This document shows, piece after piece, positions 38,711 through 50,140 of a DNA stretch of 64,000 nt; position 1 is the stretch's first letter; every line of letters begins with the position of its first letter. Below the pieces are notes generated by a model. The model saw only the letters and a list, made by a program, of their open reading frames with translations, was not told the origin of the DNA and made no database searches. The position numbers were made by a program, and so were the translations under genes. This DNA comes from Bradysia coprophila (taxonomy: Eukaryota > Arthropoda > Insecta > Diptera > Sciaridae), in assembly GCF_014529535.1 (NCBI RefSeq), contig NW_023503293.1:3132507-3196506 (forward strand). Direction: 5' to 3'.

Positions 38711-39182
38711 CCGAGTAATTTCCCCCCTCGAATATTACTTTATATACTTTGAATTAGCTTTGAATAAGTCATAGATCAATAATGGAAATTGTAATTACGA
38801 CCAAACACACTGTCGTACATCCCACTAAATCTAAGATTTTTTTTTGTAAAGTAAATTGTTAACACAGTACAGCGTTGGTAAAGGTTCCTTCCGCTCCCCC
38901 TGCAGACGTTTCTCCTATAATTTGAATTATTAGGGTAACAAATGATCTGTGACTTTATGTATGTTAGCCAAAATAAGCAGATTTACCAGCACGACGAATT
39001 TTTCCATCGGGTAGTGGTCAGATTCAGGTTCAAATCGAAAATTTCAGTTCCAGGTGAAGTTTGCGGGTTGAACCTGAAATATTAGTCAAACCGAACCCGA
39101 CCCGCTCCAACCTCAAACTTTTGTGCGTCATTTGGTCGACTTTATACAAGAATCTTGTAACAAGAAAATGTTTTATGATATA

Positions 39183-39490
39183 AGGTCCCTGACCATGATT
39201 TGCTGATGTAAATTTACATGTAAAATGAATTATACCGCAAATCACGATTCTCTTGGACTTTGATTTGTGCTATAATTTGTATGACGTTTTGAAATACCTC
39301 AAAAAAGCAGTCTATATGTAACCAAGGGGAAACTACTAATTTGTGATTAACATAATTAAATATTGATTAATAACGAAGCCAAATGTTGAATTTTCATAAT
39401 AACGTTAGCCATTACTCAAAGGATTTTAAGAAACTGACGTACAAAGTTAAAAATTGTCACGATGCAAATACAAATCATGGTCAGGGACCT
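39183..39490. mobile_element. MITE with perfect 20-bp TIR and TA flanks
   Basis: The left TIR AGGTCCCTGACCATGATTTG (39183-39202) is exactly matched by its reverse complement at 39471-39490. TA precedes the left end and follows the right end, as expected for Tc1/mariner-type insertion. The interior is AT-rich, non-coding, 308 bp in total. Confidence 0.9.
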
Positions 39491-42400
39491 TACCGAAAAC
39501 GGTTTCTATTTTTAGAATTTCCCCAACAAAATTAATGCATTGGAACTGCCTTTGTTAAACGAATCTCACTTCCTTGACCAAGAGAGGGTGACAAATTCTG
39601 TAAATCATGTGAAAATTCTTTACAGATGAGCCTGATGAGATTAAAATCGAATTATGGCCCTTTGTGTGTCTCATGCTTGTTCCAATCGCATAAATTACTC
39701 GATTTAAAAAGAAACTGCTGTGTATAAAGACTACATTCCGTTCCAAACAGGCGGATATGGATTGAATCTTTTTTAATTGGGTTAAAGAAATTTCCCGCAT
39801 TAATTAAAAATTCGATTAGAGTTACGATAAAATAAAAGCGAAACGGAAAATTCCAATCCCAGTATCACTCACAATCACAATGCAAACATGCGTATTTTCC
39901 AGTTCCAAACTAATTTTCTAGCTGGAGTGTATGAGACGGTGAATTTGTTTTTTTTGTGTGTGTGTCTGTAACTCATTTGACGCTAATAACAAAACGACAA
40001 TGACGTTAATACGATAAATAGTTCATGTGAATTGGTGATACCTACAATCAAACGATATACTTAGCAGCCAATAACATTTCGGTTTTAGTGGAATCGTTTA
40101 TGATATGCGGTTTATTATACTGTTGTGAGAGATTACATTAATTTTATTTATAACACTCAATTACCAATTTAGGCTACAAAGCTCGAAAGATATCCGAAAA
40201 TATCCTACCTTCCCCCCTCCCAAAAGTGAACAAGAAGAAGAAACCATTTCAACAATATTTTCGTTATCTTTTTAAGTGATGGTAAATTTCAAAATATTTT
40301 GAGTATTTTACATTGTTCCATTTCAGTCTACCTAACAATCAACAGCTGAAAATGAACAAATAATTCCACATATTTTTCCTGTTCAAACAATAGATTAGTC
40401 TAAGCTGCGAATGGTTCGCAGTCGCATTTAACATTTTAATGGACATTTGTTTTAAAAAAACTGAAAATGTTATCAATCACATCTTGAACTGTACATGCAT
40501 ACATATGGTAAAAGAGACTAAATAAACAGAAATTTATTTTCATTTTGCTTCTGGCAGAAGTAATCACTCAACCGACGCATATGTCATAATAACTTATCTT
40601 CTAATCCGCTTCTAATCTAAGCATTGATACCATTTGTTCACTTCGCAAAGGTTAGATGTTGCTAAGTTATTTACATAACTAGGGATGAAAAGTTCTAAAG
40701 CCCAGTTTTCGTGTGAGTGATGCGAGACGAAGCCGAGGTCAATAATCAAACGAAACGTACCGTTTTAACTAGAAAACAAAAAATACTTTAGAACTGTGGA
40801 GTTGTCACCCCACATCACCTCCTAGTATAACTTCATGTAAACTTATTCCAATGTCATTTTTATTGTAACACATAGAACACGAAAAGTAGTTCCAGCTGTT
40901 AGTCTGATGTGAGACAGCTGAGGCATACACTAGGCCTATCATTGGTAGTGTTGGCACTCGAAAACAAAAGTGCTAGGACACTTGGCTTGAGGTAGTAAAA
41001 CAATATGTCACAGATTCCAAATCAGGGACTAATAACCACGTAAGTATTCAGCATATTTGCTCCTAATGTGTCATACCTGACACACCTTTGTCATTACTTT
41101 TCATAGTTATCTTATTTTAATGGTAACGACATTATTCGCGGAATAAAGACGATATTATCATTATCCGTAACGTAATATGCACATCTACAACCCATATAAT
41201 GTGCATTGCATATTAACAAAAGGTATAGCATTATCCGTATAAGGTTAGTCGTCATGAGTATTGAGTTTTGACAACATTTTGAGAAATTTAAAATTGAAGC
41301 ACTTGTCGGTCAAGGTTAAATATTTTGATCGATAAAAGTTAGTAGAAAGTGTAATTGAACATTTACATTCTGTACGGTGTACGATTGTAAAATTGCCATA
41401 TCGTTTGTTGTTTTGTGAATTTTATGACGATGACGATTTTATGAACGTACGTTGTTAGCAACCACAAAATTAAAGCGAAATAAAAGAGTAAATCGATTGG
41501 AACATATCGAAATATGAGTTTCAATCTCAGAAGAATCAGATTTTTTAAGGTAAAATGAAATACTCTGACTGGGGATATTACCGTGTTCAAGATTGCGGCG
41601 CACCGATTACCGCAACCCTGAAATTTGTATAATTATAGTCACACTAATCGTTACACCGTAAGCATAAAATATGACACCGAGTCTTTTGATAACCGACAAA
41701 AATGTTTTTTCTGCAACGTTAGGAGAAATTTTAATCTACACAGCAGACTTATGCATATTACTTTGGTGGCTTTAATTATTATTATTTCTTGCTTAGCGTA
41801 ACAAAAAACATGACTTGGATACAAAGTTTTTTTTTTTGATAAAGTCAACGGTTTTTGCTTGGTAAACCAAACCATTGAAATGAAGAAAAAGACAAGTCAA
41901 CCAAGCAATTTTTGAACAAAAAAAAAAAATGAACTCTTTAACGAGAGATCCAATTTTATTACGGAAAACCGTAAAAGACCCACATAAATGTTTATTTTTA
42001 CACAAATGTCTGCAATATGCCAGTGAACCGTATTTATATATACCAAACCATACACACAATTCTTATCAATTAAATTCACGACACAAAAAAATTTCAATTC
42101 GCGTGTGATGATGGTGATTATGATACATCTTCATAATAACGTACAAAGGTCCTGATGTATATAAACAAATCAGTCATAAATTGGTTAAGCGAATTAATTT
42201 TTTGTTTTCTTTAAATTTACATTGGAGTTGTTTTTCAAGAGTCTAGTGACGTATAACTCAAATCACTTGACTGAAATGGTAGTGTTGACGGTGCCAAATA
42301 TGTTGGACTCAACACTGTAAGTCGACCAATGTTACAATAACATGCGATTGTTCATGGAGGATATAAACGAGGAATCTACAACTTTGGTGTGTACAAAGTT

Positions 42401-43636
42401 TCCGAATCGAGTATTAGGTCTTGAAATTTAGAGTATTTTTCATAAAAAAAAGTTCCTGTCCTCAGTGCCCAAGTGTTCACAAAATAAATGACAATTTTGC
42501 CACATGCCTCTATATACAGCCGTTTACTCCTCGGGCTATACTGATGGTTTGTAATATTCAACAATAAAAGAGAAATCAACAAATTAATTCAAAAATTTTT
42601 TTTGCATTTTTGTTTTCAAAATTGCATAAGGTAAAACACTTTGCAGCGATTGGTGCAGTTGTAATTTTACATTTGGGTACTACATACCTTGTACAAATTG
42701 ACTGTTTCGATAGGAGACGAGTATACTGGTCGAAAAGGTCGAAATGTGAACTTTACACAGTCATTAACTTATCATGTCAGGATTTTCGGTTCATTCGTGT
42801 TCACTGGACATTGTTCAGACAAAAAATAATTGGAATTCAATCGAATTTTACAGAAAATACAGACGTTAAAGGAAACATGAAATAAAATTGGACTCATTAT
42901 GTCCTAATGTTTGCTGTCAGTTTATATAGCAATGCAAAATTTACCTAATGCGACATACCACCTACAATGCCATTATATTGAACTGACGAAATTTTAGATG
43001 GTATTTCAGGTGCCTTTTGCAATAATGTAAATCCTAGTCTCTCTTGACTTTACAGATAATTTTTGATATAAATATTAGACACGAATCTTACCGGTTACCC
43101 GAACTAAGCAAGTTTTAACTGGAAGAAAACACAAAATAAAGCAAAAACAACTGAAAAATTGTACTGGTTGCGGTATTACACAATATTTATGTATCAGCTA
43201 GCTCGACAATAAAGTTCACAGATTATCGTCTTTATAATGATTTACGAACTCTAGCTATGATCAAGGCGATAATGAGACGATTACATTAATTTATTGATTA
43301 ATTTTAGTCTAGATCCAATTAAGTCATTTACATCCGACTTCTTAATCAGAAATTTACATAAGAATATGAAGGAGTCTAGCTTCCAACCACGGTGTTTCTT
43401 TAAAATAAACGAAAACAAAGTGCGGACCACCAATTGTGCAGAGATGTAGAGATAAACAATACACAAATTATAAATCTTGCTAGCGTGATGATCTTAATAC
43501 CCGGATCCACAGCTATGAAATATAAACAAAAAAATCTTTCTTATTTTCACTCGCCGCCGATTTAAACCGATAGACGGAAAGTAGCATAAACAGAAATAGC
43601 AGAGCTGTGACTGAGGCGGAAGACTTTGCATTTTAG

Positions 43637-44214
43637 ATGGAGAATGATTGTTTACGAAGCTCTGACACATCTTTATTACTTTTTATGTTATTGGGTTGTA
43701 AAGCCCTGCAAAAAAATTTCAAAAAAAAAATATCTGACCTTCCGTTTTCATTTTTGGATACAGCACATGTATACATGATTTACATAATGGTCTTGAACTT
43801 TAAATGTTCGTGCAAAACTTTTTTAAATAAAAATCCGATTGATTTTGATCGAATTGATGTCTCTCGATTATATAATCAAACTAAAACAATTCCCGAATGT
43901 CAAAATTAAAACAAATTTATTTTTTTATATTTTTACTCACCTTTACTATCACCTTACTATCCGCTTTTCTGGTTGGAATTAGCGTATTATCCAAATCGAA
44001 AATGATTGTGGTAATTTGTTTTTGCGTTGCCTTAAAAATGTTTTTTATTTTTGATGCCATAGGAATATTCTTATGTTATACGTTAGCTTCACGTTCTTAC
44101 TATAAAAACCAAAATAAAATGTACAAGGAATTTCAAGACAAAACAACTTTTATATCAATCCTATCAAATCTCAAGAAATGTCATACGAAGCTAAAGAGAA
44201 AAAAGAACTTTTAG
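43637..44214 (+). other. Two overlapping ORFs, possible frameshifted small membrane-protein gene
   Basis: ORF 1 (43637-43909, 90 codons) and ORF 2 (43897-44214, 105 codons) overlap by 13 bp in different frames. ORF 2 starts with a basic/hydrophobic N-terminus and has two hydrophobic stretches of 20 or more residues (about residues 8-30 and 36-64), then a basic tail ending KKCHTKLKRKKNF, so it reads as a two-pass membrane protein. ORF 1 has four cysteines in a block and a hydrophobic patch. I recognise no family. The pair may be one gene broken by a frameshift, two exons read through, or chance openings in low-complexity sequence. No splice signals decide it. Confidence 0.3.
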
Positions 44215-44670
44215 TACACCTAGTACACATACTTTAGAACGAACACGACGTTTTTTGAATGGAAAAATTTACAAATTTATAGTCCCAGCAAAACCCAGCA
44301 GAAAAAATCCTGCTTAACTTAACACTGGGTTCGAATGAGTAGTGTGGTTATTACGTGATGATGAGTAATATGTTGTGATGAGTAATGTTCTTACCTACTC
44401 GCTGGACGTTATGTGCTCAACGTGGAAACAAAACAATAGTTATTCACATAACAATGGATAAAAAGTTGAAAAATCAGGTTTACATCGGGGCACATGTAGA
44501 CATGGGACTTCTAATTTTTGTCCCGAGTTATGTTACACAACTTTACAACAATAAATCCAATATAACCCTAGATTTGTAAAATATATTCGCGATTTTCACT
44601 TTCAACAGATGACACTACTTTCTATGTTGAAGAAATTTGAATATCGGCAACTCACTTCAAGCATGAGTGG

Positions 44671-44880
44671 TACTCTAAATAGGGTACTGAAACTTGACAG
44701 TGTGTCATACAACTGTACAACACTGTAAAAAACCATTTCATACAAAATAGTACTATATTTGGCAGCTGTTTACTATGATGACTTTAGTACTCTAAATAGG
44801 GTACTGAAACTTGACAGTGTGTCATACAACTGTACAACACTGAAAAAAACCATTTCATACAAAATAATACTCTATTTATT
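44671..44880. repeat. Tandem duplication, period 117 bp, two copies
   Basis: TACTCTAAATAGGGTACTGA begins at 44671 and again at 44788. About 90 bp following each are nearly identical (CTTGACAGTGTGTCATACAA, CTGTACAACACTG, CCATTTCATACAAAATA). The two differ by only a few substitutions, so the event is recent. The unit is non-coding. Confidence 0.93.
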
Positions 44881-45505
44881 TCCGCTGCGCGTCGCGTCGC
44901 ACCTTTTGCTATAATCTACAATACGAAAATCCATAGGGCATGGGACGACGTACTATTTCACCCTGAAAACTACTAAAGCGCCATCCTTGTTTTCATAGCA
45001 GAATACGATCGTTTCGTGAAGTTTTATCCTGAAAACTACAAAAGTGCCACATTCAGCTAAAGAAAATGTGTTGACAAGTGGTGAAAACGTCAACAAGATC
45101 CATGCCCTGTTACACCAATGTTAAAAGTAGTGACGTGCTGATTTTGACTAGTGTTCAAATCAACGGGCTACATTTTATAAGAGCAGGTAAAGACACCAAC
45201 GAAGTCAGCTGGTAACACAAATTTGAATGGTTTACTCGATATTTTCCATATAAACTTCTAAGTTTGTGAAGGCCCCACTAGACTATTTTTAAAGTCGCTG
45301 TCTTCGTCAATACAGACATTAATTTACAACATGCTATGAGTGGAAACAATATCTGAATTGCCGATAGATCGTAGAGGAATTGCATCAGCATAAATGAGTC
45401 TGAACAGTTCGAATATATTTAATATCTATCTTAATTAAAGCCAGATGATACACAACGCAGATGACTCGGGATTACAAACAAGGTGTAGTCTCATTTCAAA
45501 ATTTA

Positions 45506-45511
45506 TTTATT
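45506..45511 (-). terminator. Poly(A) signal overlapping the P450 stop codon
   Basis: Minus-strand AATAAA includes the TAA stop, and a second AATAAA overlaps it downstream. This predicts a 3'UTR of only about 15-30 nt if used. Confidence 0.5.
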
Positions 45512-47373
45512 CTTCGAGTCTCGTTATTTTACAAAATACTCCATTTTTCGGCGCCAATGTTGCGAACGTTTCCGTAGGAATCATCTTTTTTTCCGTTGAT
45601 GGTCCAGGTTCGAATCGATACGTCAATATGAGTTTTGCGATAGTCAGTTGAAGCTCCATATAAGCAAATCGCAATCCAAGGCAATTTTTCGGGCTAGGTA
45701 AATGGACAAAAATATTAAACAAAGTTGAAACAAATACGTTCCTCAATTTACCCAGCGCCAAATGGCAAAAACGACATTTTATCGAAAGAACTTTCAAATC
45801 TCTCCGGTCGAAATTCTTCAGGCTCTGGCCACAATTCCGGATCATTGTGGATTGAAGAAACTCCTATAAATACGGGCATTCCTTTGGGTATGACAATACC
45901 TTCATATTCGTAATGCTCGTTGGCTACTCTTGTCACAAACAATGATACAGGCGGAAACATTCTAAGCGTCTCCTTGACTATGCCGTTGAGCAATGGGACG
46001 TCGGCAAGAGTTGAGAAAGTAACGCGTCTATTGCCCACAGCTTTTCGAAGTTCAGTCCTCAATTGTTCTTGAATGTTTTGATGAGTCACCAAGTTGTGCA
46101 AGCAACACTGAAGAGTTACCGCTGTTGTTTCATATGATCCGAATAGAAGAACCATTGCATTTGTCACAATCTCATCGTCTGATAAATTTTCACTATGCCA
46201 TTCTTTGCTCAGTAACTTATTTTTTGACCTGACTTCCTCGGATGACATCTCCAAATCCGTATGACCGGATGCCTTAACTCTTTTTGTTTTCATCAATAAT
46301 TGCAAAAAATCAACCGACTGAACGTTTGTATCTTTCCGATTTTGGACTATTTTTTTCACGACTTTGTAACATAAACCTTCTGATGACCATAACATATAAA
46401 ACCGAAATCGTTCCCACCAAACCCTCAGCGGATATGCTATAAAAGAAAGTGACGGAAACAACACCAATATCTTTGCTAATAATGACTTATCTAGGCGCGG
46501 CGTAGCAACTTCTAAGAATCCTTTAACTTCACTGGTCAATTTTTTCAATGAAAGGTCAAGTCCAAAAACGCACTTGCTCGCATGCGAAAACGTAAAATCA
46601 TAAATGAATGGTTTCACATTGAACTCTTCGCCACATTTCGCTTGATCATCAAGTTCGCTGACCAATTTGTCAATTGAAGGCATCATTAATAGCTCCATAG
46701 CATTCAGATTTGAGGATGAAAATGACGGTGATATTGAGGCACGTAAGTTCCTCCAAGCGTAAAAATTAGACCAAACAATCATATTTTGTAATACTGGAAC
46801 AGGATGAACACCGCCCTTTTTTGTGAAGTCAAATTTTATCCGATAAATTAGTTCTTCTAGAAATAATTAAACTGAAACAGTCAATTTCAACCAAATTTAT
46901 GTCGAAATATGCTTCAGCTGTTTTACCAGCTGGTCCAACCATACAAACTCACTGTTTGCGGGTTTCATAGTCACACGAATTGCATGGAAGTGGTAAGATC
47001 GTATAAGCAAGCACAAGCAAACTTAGACACAAAATCGGTTGATCTGAGCTGTAGTTACCGGTATGCATTGACTTCTATCGCAGAATTTGTGAAAATCTTT
47101 AACCAACACGCGGCGAATCAATTCCAGGTCGGTGATCATTAATTGAGGTCGTCCGCCAAAATAGAAACCGACAATAGGTCCATATTTCTTTGTCCACTTC
47201 GGGAATAAGCTGTTCAGTCCCTCACGACCAATATCAATTAAATTTCCGAAAATAAAATTTGGTTTCGGACCGGGAATGCGCAGTCTTTCAAATACCGTCA
47301 TCTGTTGTCGTCGTTTACGAATTACGACAAACAACAGGAGCAATGCCAAAGTCAAAATCAACATGTTGCACAA
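45507..47373 (-). CDS. Cytochrome P450, CYP3-clan-like (CYP6/9 type), complete
   Basis: This is a microsomal haem-thiolate monooxygenase; family members act on xenobiotics, plant compounds and hormones. Exons: 47373-47059, 46815-45752 and 45693-45507, giving about 521 aa, a normal length. The last intron is 58 bp and unambiguous. The first acceptor (AAAAAAG|GGC) is chosen by frame and length and is weakly supported. The N-terminus is a signal anchor (MLILTLALLLLFVVI) followed by basic RKRRQQ and the proline hinge IPGPKP. C-helix WRNLR, I-helix FGSYETTA, K-helix KETLR, FRPERF and the haem loop PFGAGPKNCLG are all present. In the I-helix the usual second glycine of AGxET is serine. No CYP4-type EVDTFMFEGHDTT motif is present. 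The stop TAA sits inside an AATAAA poly(A) hexamer. The substrate is unknown. Confidence 0.93.
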
Positions 47374-47873
47374 ATTGAATTACTTACAGACGTACGTTAA
47401 ACTTGAAAGCTTAAGCTTCGATAACATGAAAGTTATTGAGAAAATAAGAACCGAACCGTAAACTAAACTTCTGATTAGAAGTCTGCATCACTACTGTATG
47501 ATACAAGTCAAATTTAATTTATTTAAAGGCCAATGTTGCCTTAGGGACAGTTCATTAACTACGGTATAAGTTTTCGATGTAGACTTATGTTTGCATTACA
47601 GATCACGGGCGTCATTTATGAATGGTCTCCTTATCGGAATTGTAGATTCATTGTAAAAACTAATGAGATATTTCTAACGTTAAACTGGGTGCAGTTCCAT
47701 TGCAATTACTCACATCGTATTATGATAATAAGTATAATTAGATATCATCTTAAAAAACAAGTATACGTTTTTATGGCTACATCTACGCAAACTTATATCC
47801 TGTAAGTAACAAGAAAAAGTGTCAAATATGATTACATCTTCTCACTTTCCGAAACATGCTTTGTAAATCATTA

Positions 47874-49123
47874 TTCCCGTGACTGAAAGTCATGGGTCTT
47901 ACGGATGATAAACACCCTAAAATGTTTGTCACACTACTATGATTGAAAATGTATGAATGTATGACCAAAAACCTTAAATACAGAAAATGTTTGTCACACT
48001 TTGATGATTCGTTGATAACACGATAACTTGAGTAATTTTCAACGGATTTCCAAAAACTTTTTTTTAATCGCCGGGGAATTGAATTAATGAGATTAAGTTC
48101 GAAGATGGGCTATTACGGTCGGGTGTTCTTAGAGATATTCCCAAAAGAATTTTTGTCTCGTCCCTTGATAACACGATAACTCGAGTAGTTTTCGACAGAT
48201 TTCCAAAAACTTTTTTTTTATTTGACGGGGAATTAAATTCCTCAGGTTAAGTTCGAAGATGGACTATAACAGACGGGTGATCTTAGAGACATTCTCAAAA
48301 GAATTTTTGTCTGGTCGCTTGATTCCACGATAACTCGAGTAGCTTTCAACGGATTTCCAAAAACTTTTTTTTTAATCGACGGGGAATTAAATTGCTGAGG
48401 CTAAGTTCGAAGATGGGTCGTAACGGGCTGGTGATCTTAGAGATATTCCCAAACGAATTTTTGTCTCGTTCCTTAATAACACGATAACTTGACGTAATCC
48501 TCAACGGATTTCAAAAACTTTTTTTATTCGACGGGGAATTCCATTCCCCATAAGTTCAAAGTTGGGTTATGACAGTGGGGGATCTCAGAGATATTACTAA
48601 AAGAATTTTTGTATCGTCCCGAGATATTATCGTGTTATTAGGGTTAAGCTCGTAATGGAATATACTGGAGTAATATTCTAGGATTTATTCCAAAATTTTG
48701 TGTGTGTAATATCTTTATATCGATGATAAGAAAAAAATTAAAGTTTGGACGAGTGTGAATCTATTTTATGTTGAAAGCTAACACATTCGTGGTCGTTACT
48801 GCGGTCGTACATACTTGAAAAATGAATCTGGTGGAAATATATTACCAAAAGACAGTATTTAAAAATCACCCAAATGTATACTTTTCAGCAAATCATCGAT
48901 GCCTCTTAAGTACTGAAAATACGTATGAGCGGTATGAGCCAGTATATGGTCAAGTGCTGGAATTTCTCATATACGTGTTTTGTATCGAAAGTAGGGTACG
49001 CATACCCTGGTATACTTTTATATACTTTTAGAGTGATTTTTTTTTGCTCGTATTACAAAAATCTTCTTGAGAAAAGTAGTCAGTCAGTCTAGGGATCTGA
49101 CCCATTCAAAAGATGGGTCCTAG
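47874..49123 (+). mobile_element. Helitron-like non-autonomous element with internal tandem repeats (copy 2)
   Basis: It begins TTCCCGTGACTGAAAGTCAT as copy 1 does at 7774. At least four units of about 150 bp (48000-48600) each carry ACACGATAACT, GATTTCCAAAAACTTTTTTT and GACGGGGAATT. The 3' end has a hairpin GACCCATT-caaa-AGATGGGTC followed directly by CTAG|T (49120-49124), the classic Helitron terminus. No replication-protein ORF exists in it. A third, truncated inverted copy lies at 61435-61567. Confidence 0.65.
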
Positions 49124-49383
49124 TAATAGGGGCAAACCAATATGTAAATACTCCGAGGAAATTTTTGCAATTTTTTTTTTAATAGATTAATTGCAAATCA
49201 AAATGATTAGGAAGAATTTGTTCTACTATGTCTCTCTAAAATGCACAGACTGCCTCAGTCACATTTTTGGTAGAATGGGTAAAAATGGGTTTCGTATTTT
49301 GTGAACAAAATAAATTTGATAAAAAAAATCGGTGCATTTTGGAGGGATAAAACAAACTTTTTCTTACAAGTAATCGCCACCGA

Positions 49384-49428
49384 CTAATTTCGTACACTTT
49401 TGACATTTGATGGGAGAAATGTCAAAAG
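49384..49428. repeat. Short hairpin, 19-22-bp arms
   Basis: AATTTCGTACACTTTTGACA then TTT is mirrored by AAATGTCAAAAGTTCACGAAATT across an 8-nt spacer (GATGGGAG-like). The arms are nearly perfect inverted repeats, probably a tiny MITE remnant. Confidence 0.75.
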
Positions 49429-50006
49429 TTCACGAAATTGGCTTAACTTAACGAGCCATAATGGCTTACCTCTAATGTGTTGCACTTCAATAATGGTAGA
49501 AAATGAAAATCATAATAATGTGCATTTTTAATGAGCAATAATAATTAAATTTTTAATATAATAAATTTATGGTACAAAACTAATTGCTTTTAGTACAGTT
49601 AATAAAATAATTTAAATTAATTCAAATAAGTTTTTCTCTTTGGAAAAGTGTTTGACGTTCAGGCAACATAATGCCGTAATATCACCCGTAATTTGCATAG
49701 AGACAAGTGTCAAAAGTTAAAGAAAATAATAATTCATTCATTTATTAATGCGCAAACTTTAGATGCCTCTGTTGCATAAATCGTTGCGGCATATATGAAT
49801 GAGAGATATTCACTCTTTCATATTGTTGCGGTCTCGCATCACAATTACACATCTAGTGCCTAATAATGTACTTTGCACTCTATGTCATTAATAACCATTT
49901 TGACACTAGTTTCTTATATACAAATTACGGTAGCGATTGTGTGGCTGGTGTCAATTTTCAGTACTATGTCGTCAATGCTACAACGCCCCGGTGTAATAGT
50001 ATTTTA

Positions 50007-50132
50007 TTGCTATGTGAGACAAAATCGAGAATTACTTCGTATGTACATATTGTATATAACAAGTGAGCGAAGCGAACGCGTGTGTATACAATATGTACAT
50101 AAGAAGTGATTCGAGATTTTTCTCACATAGCA
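50007..50132. repeat. Long palindrome, about 50-bp arms, GC-rich tip
   Basis: The left arm begins TTGCTATGTGAGACAAAATC and ends with TATTGTATATA. The right arm is its complement (TATACAATATGTACATAAGA ... CTCACATAGCAA). The loop is CAAGTGAGCGAAGCGAACGC followed by GTG, which is GC-rich against the AT-rich stem. The palindrome abuts the TIR element starting at 50141. Confidence 0.92.
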
Positions 50133-50140
50133 ATACGATA

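Larger units (their letters stand above)
37198..45506. other. Intergenic between neurochondrin and the P450
   Basis: This 8.3 kb stretch holds the neurochondrin promoter side, a palindromic element (38270-38710), a MITE with TA flanks (39183-39490), two overlapping small ORFs (43637-44214) and a 117-bp tandem duplication (44671-44880). The remainder is AT-rich with no supported gene. Confidence 0.55.
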
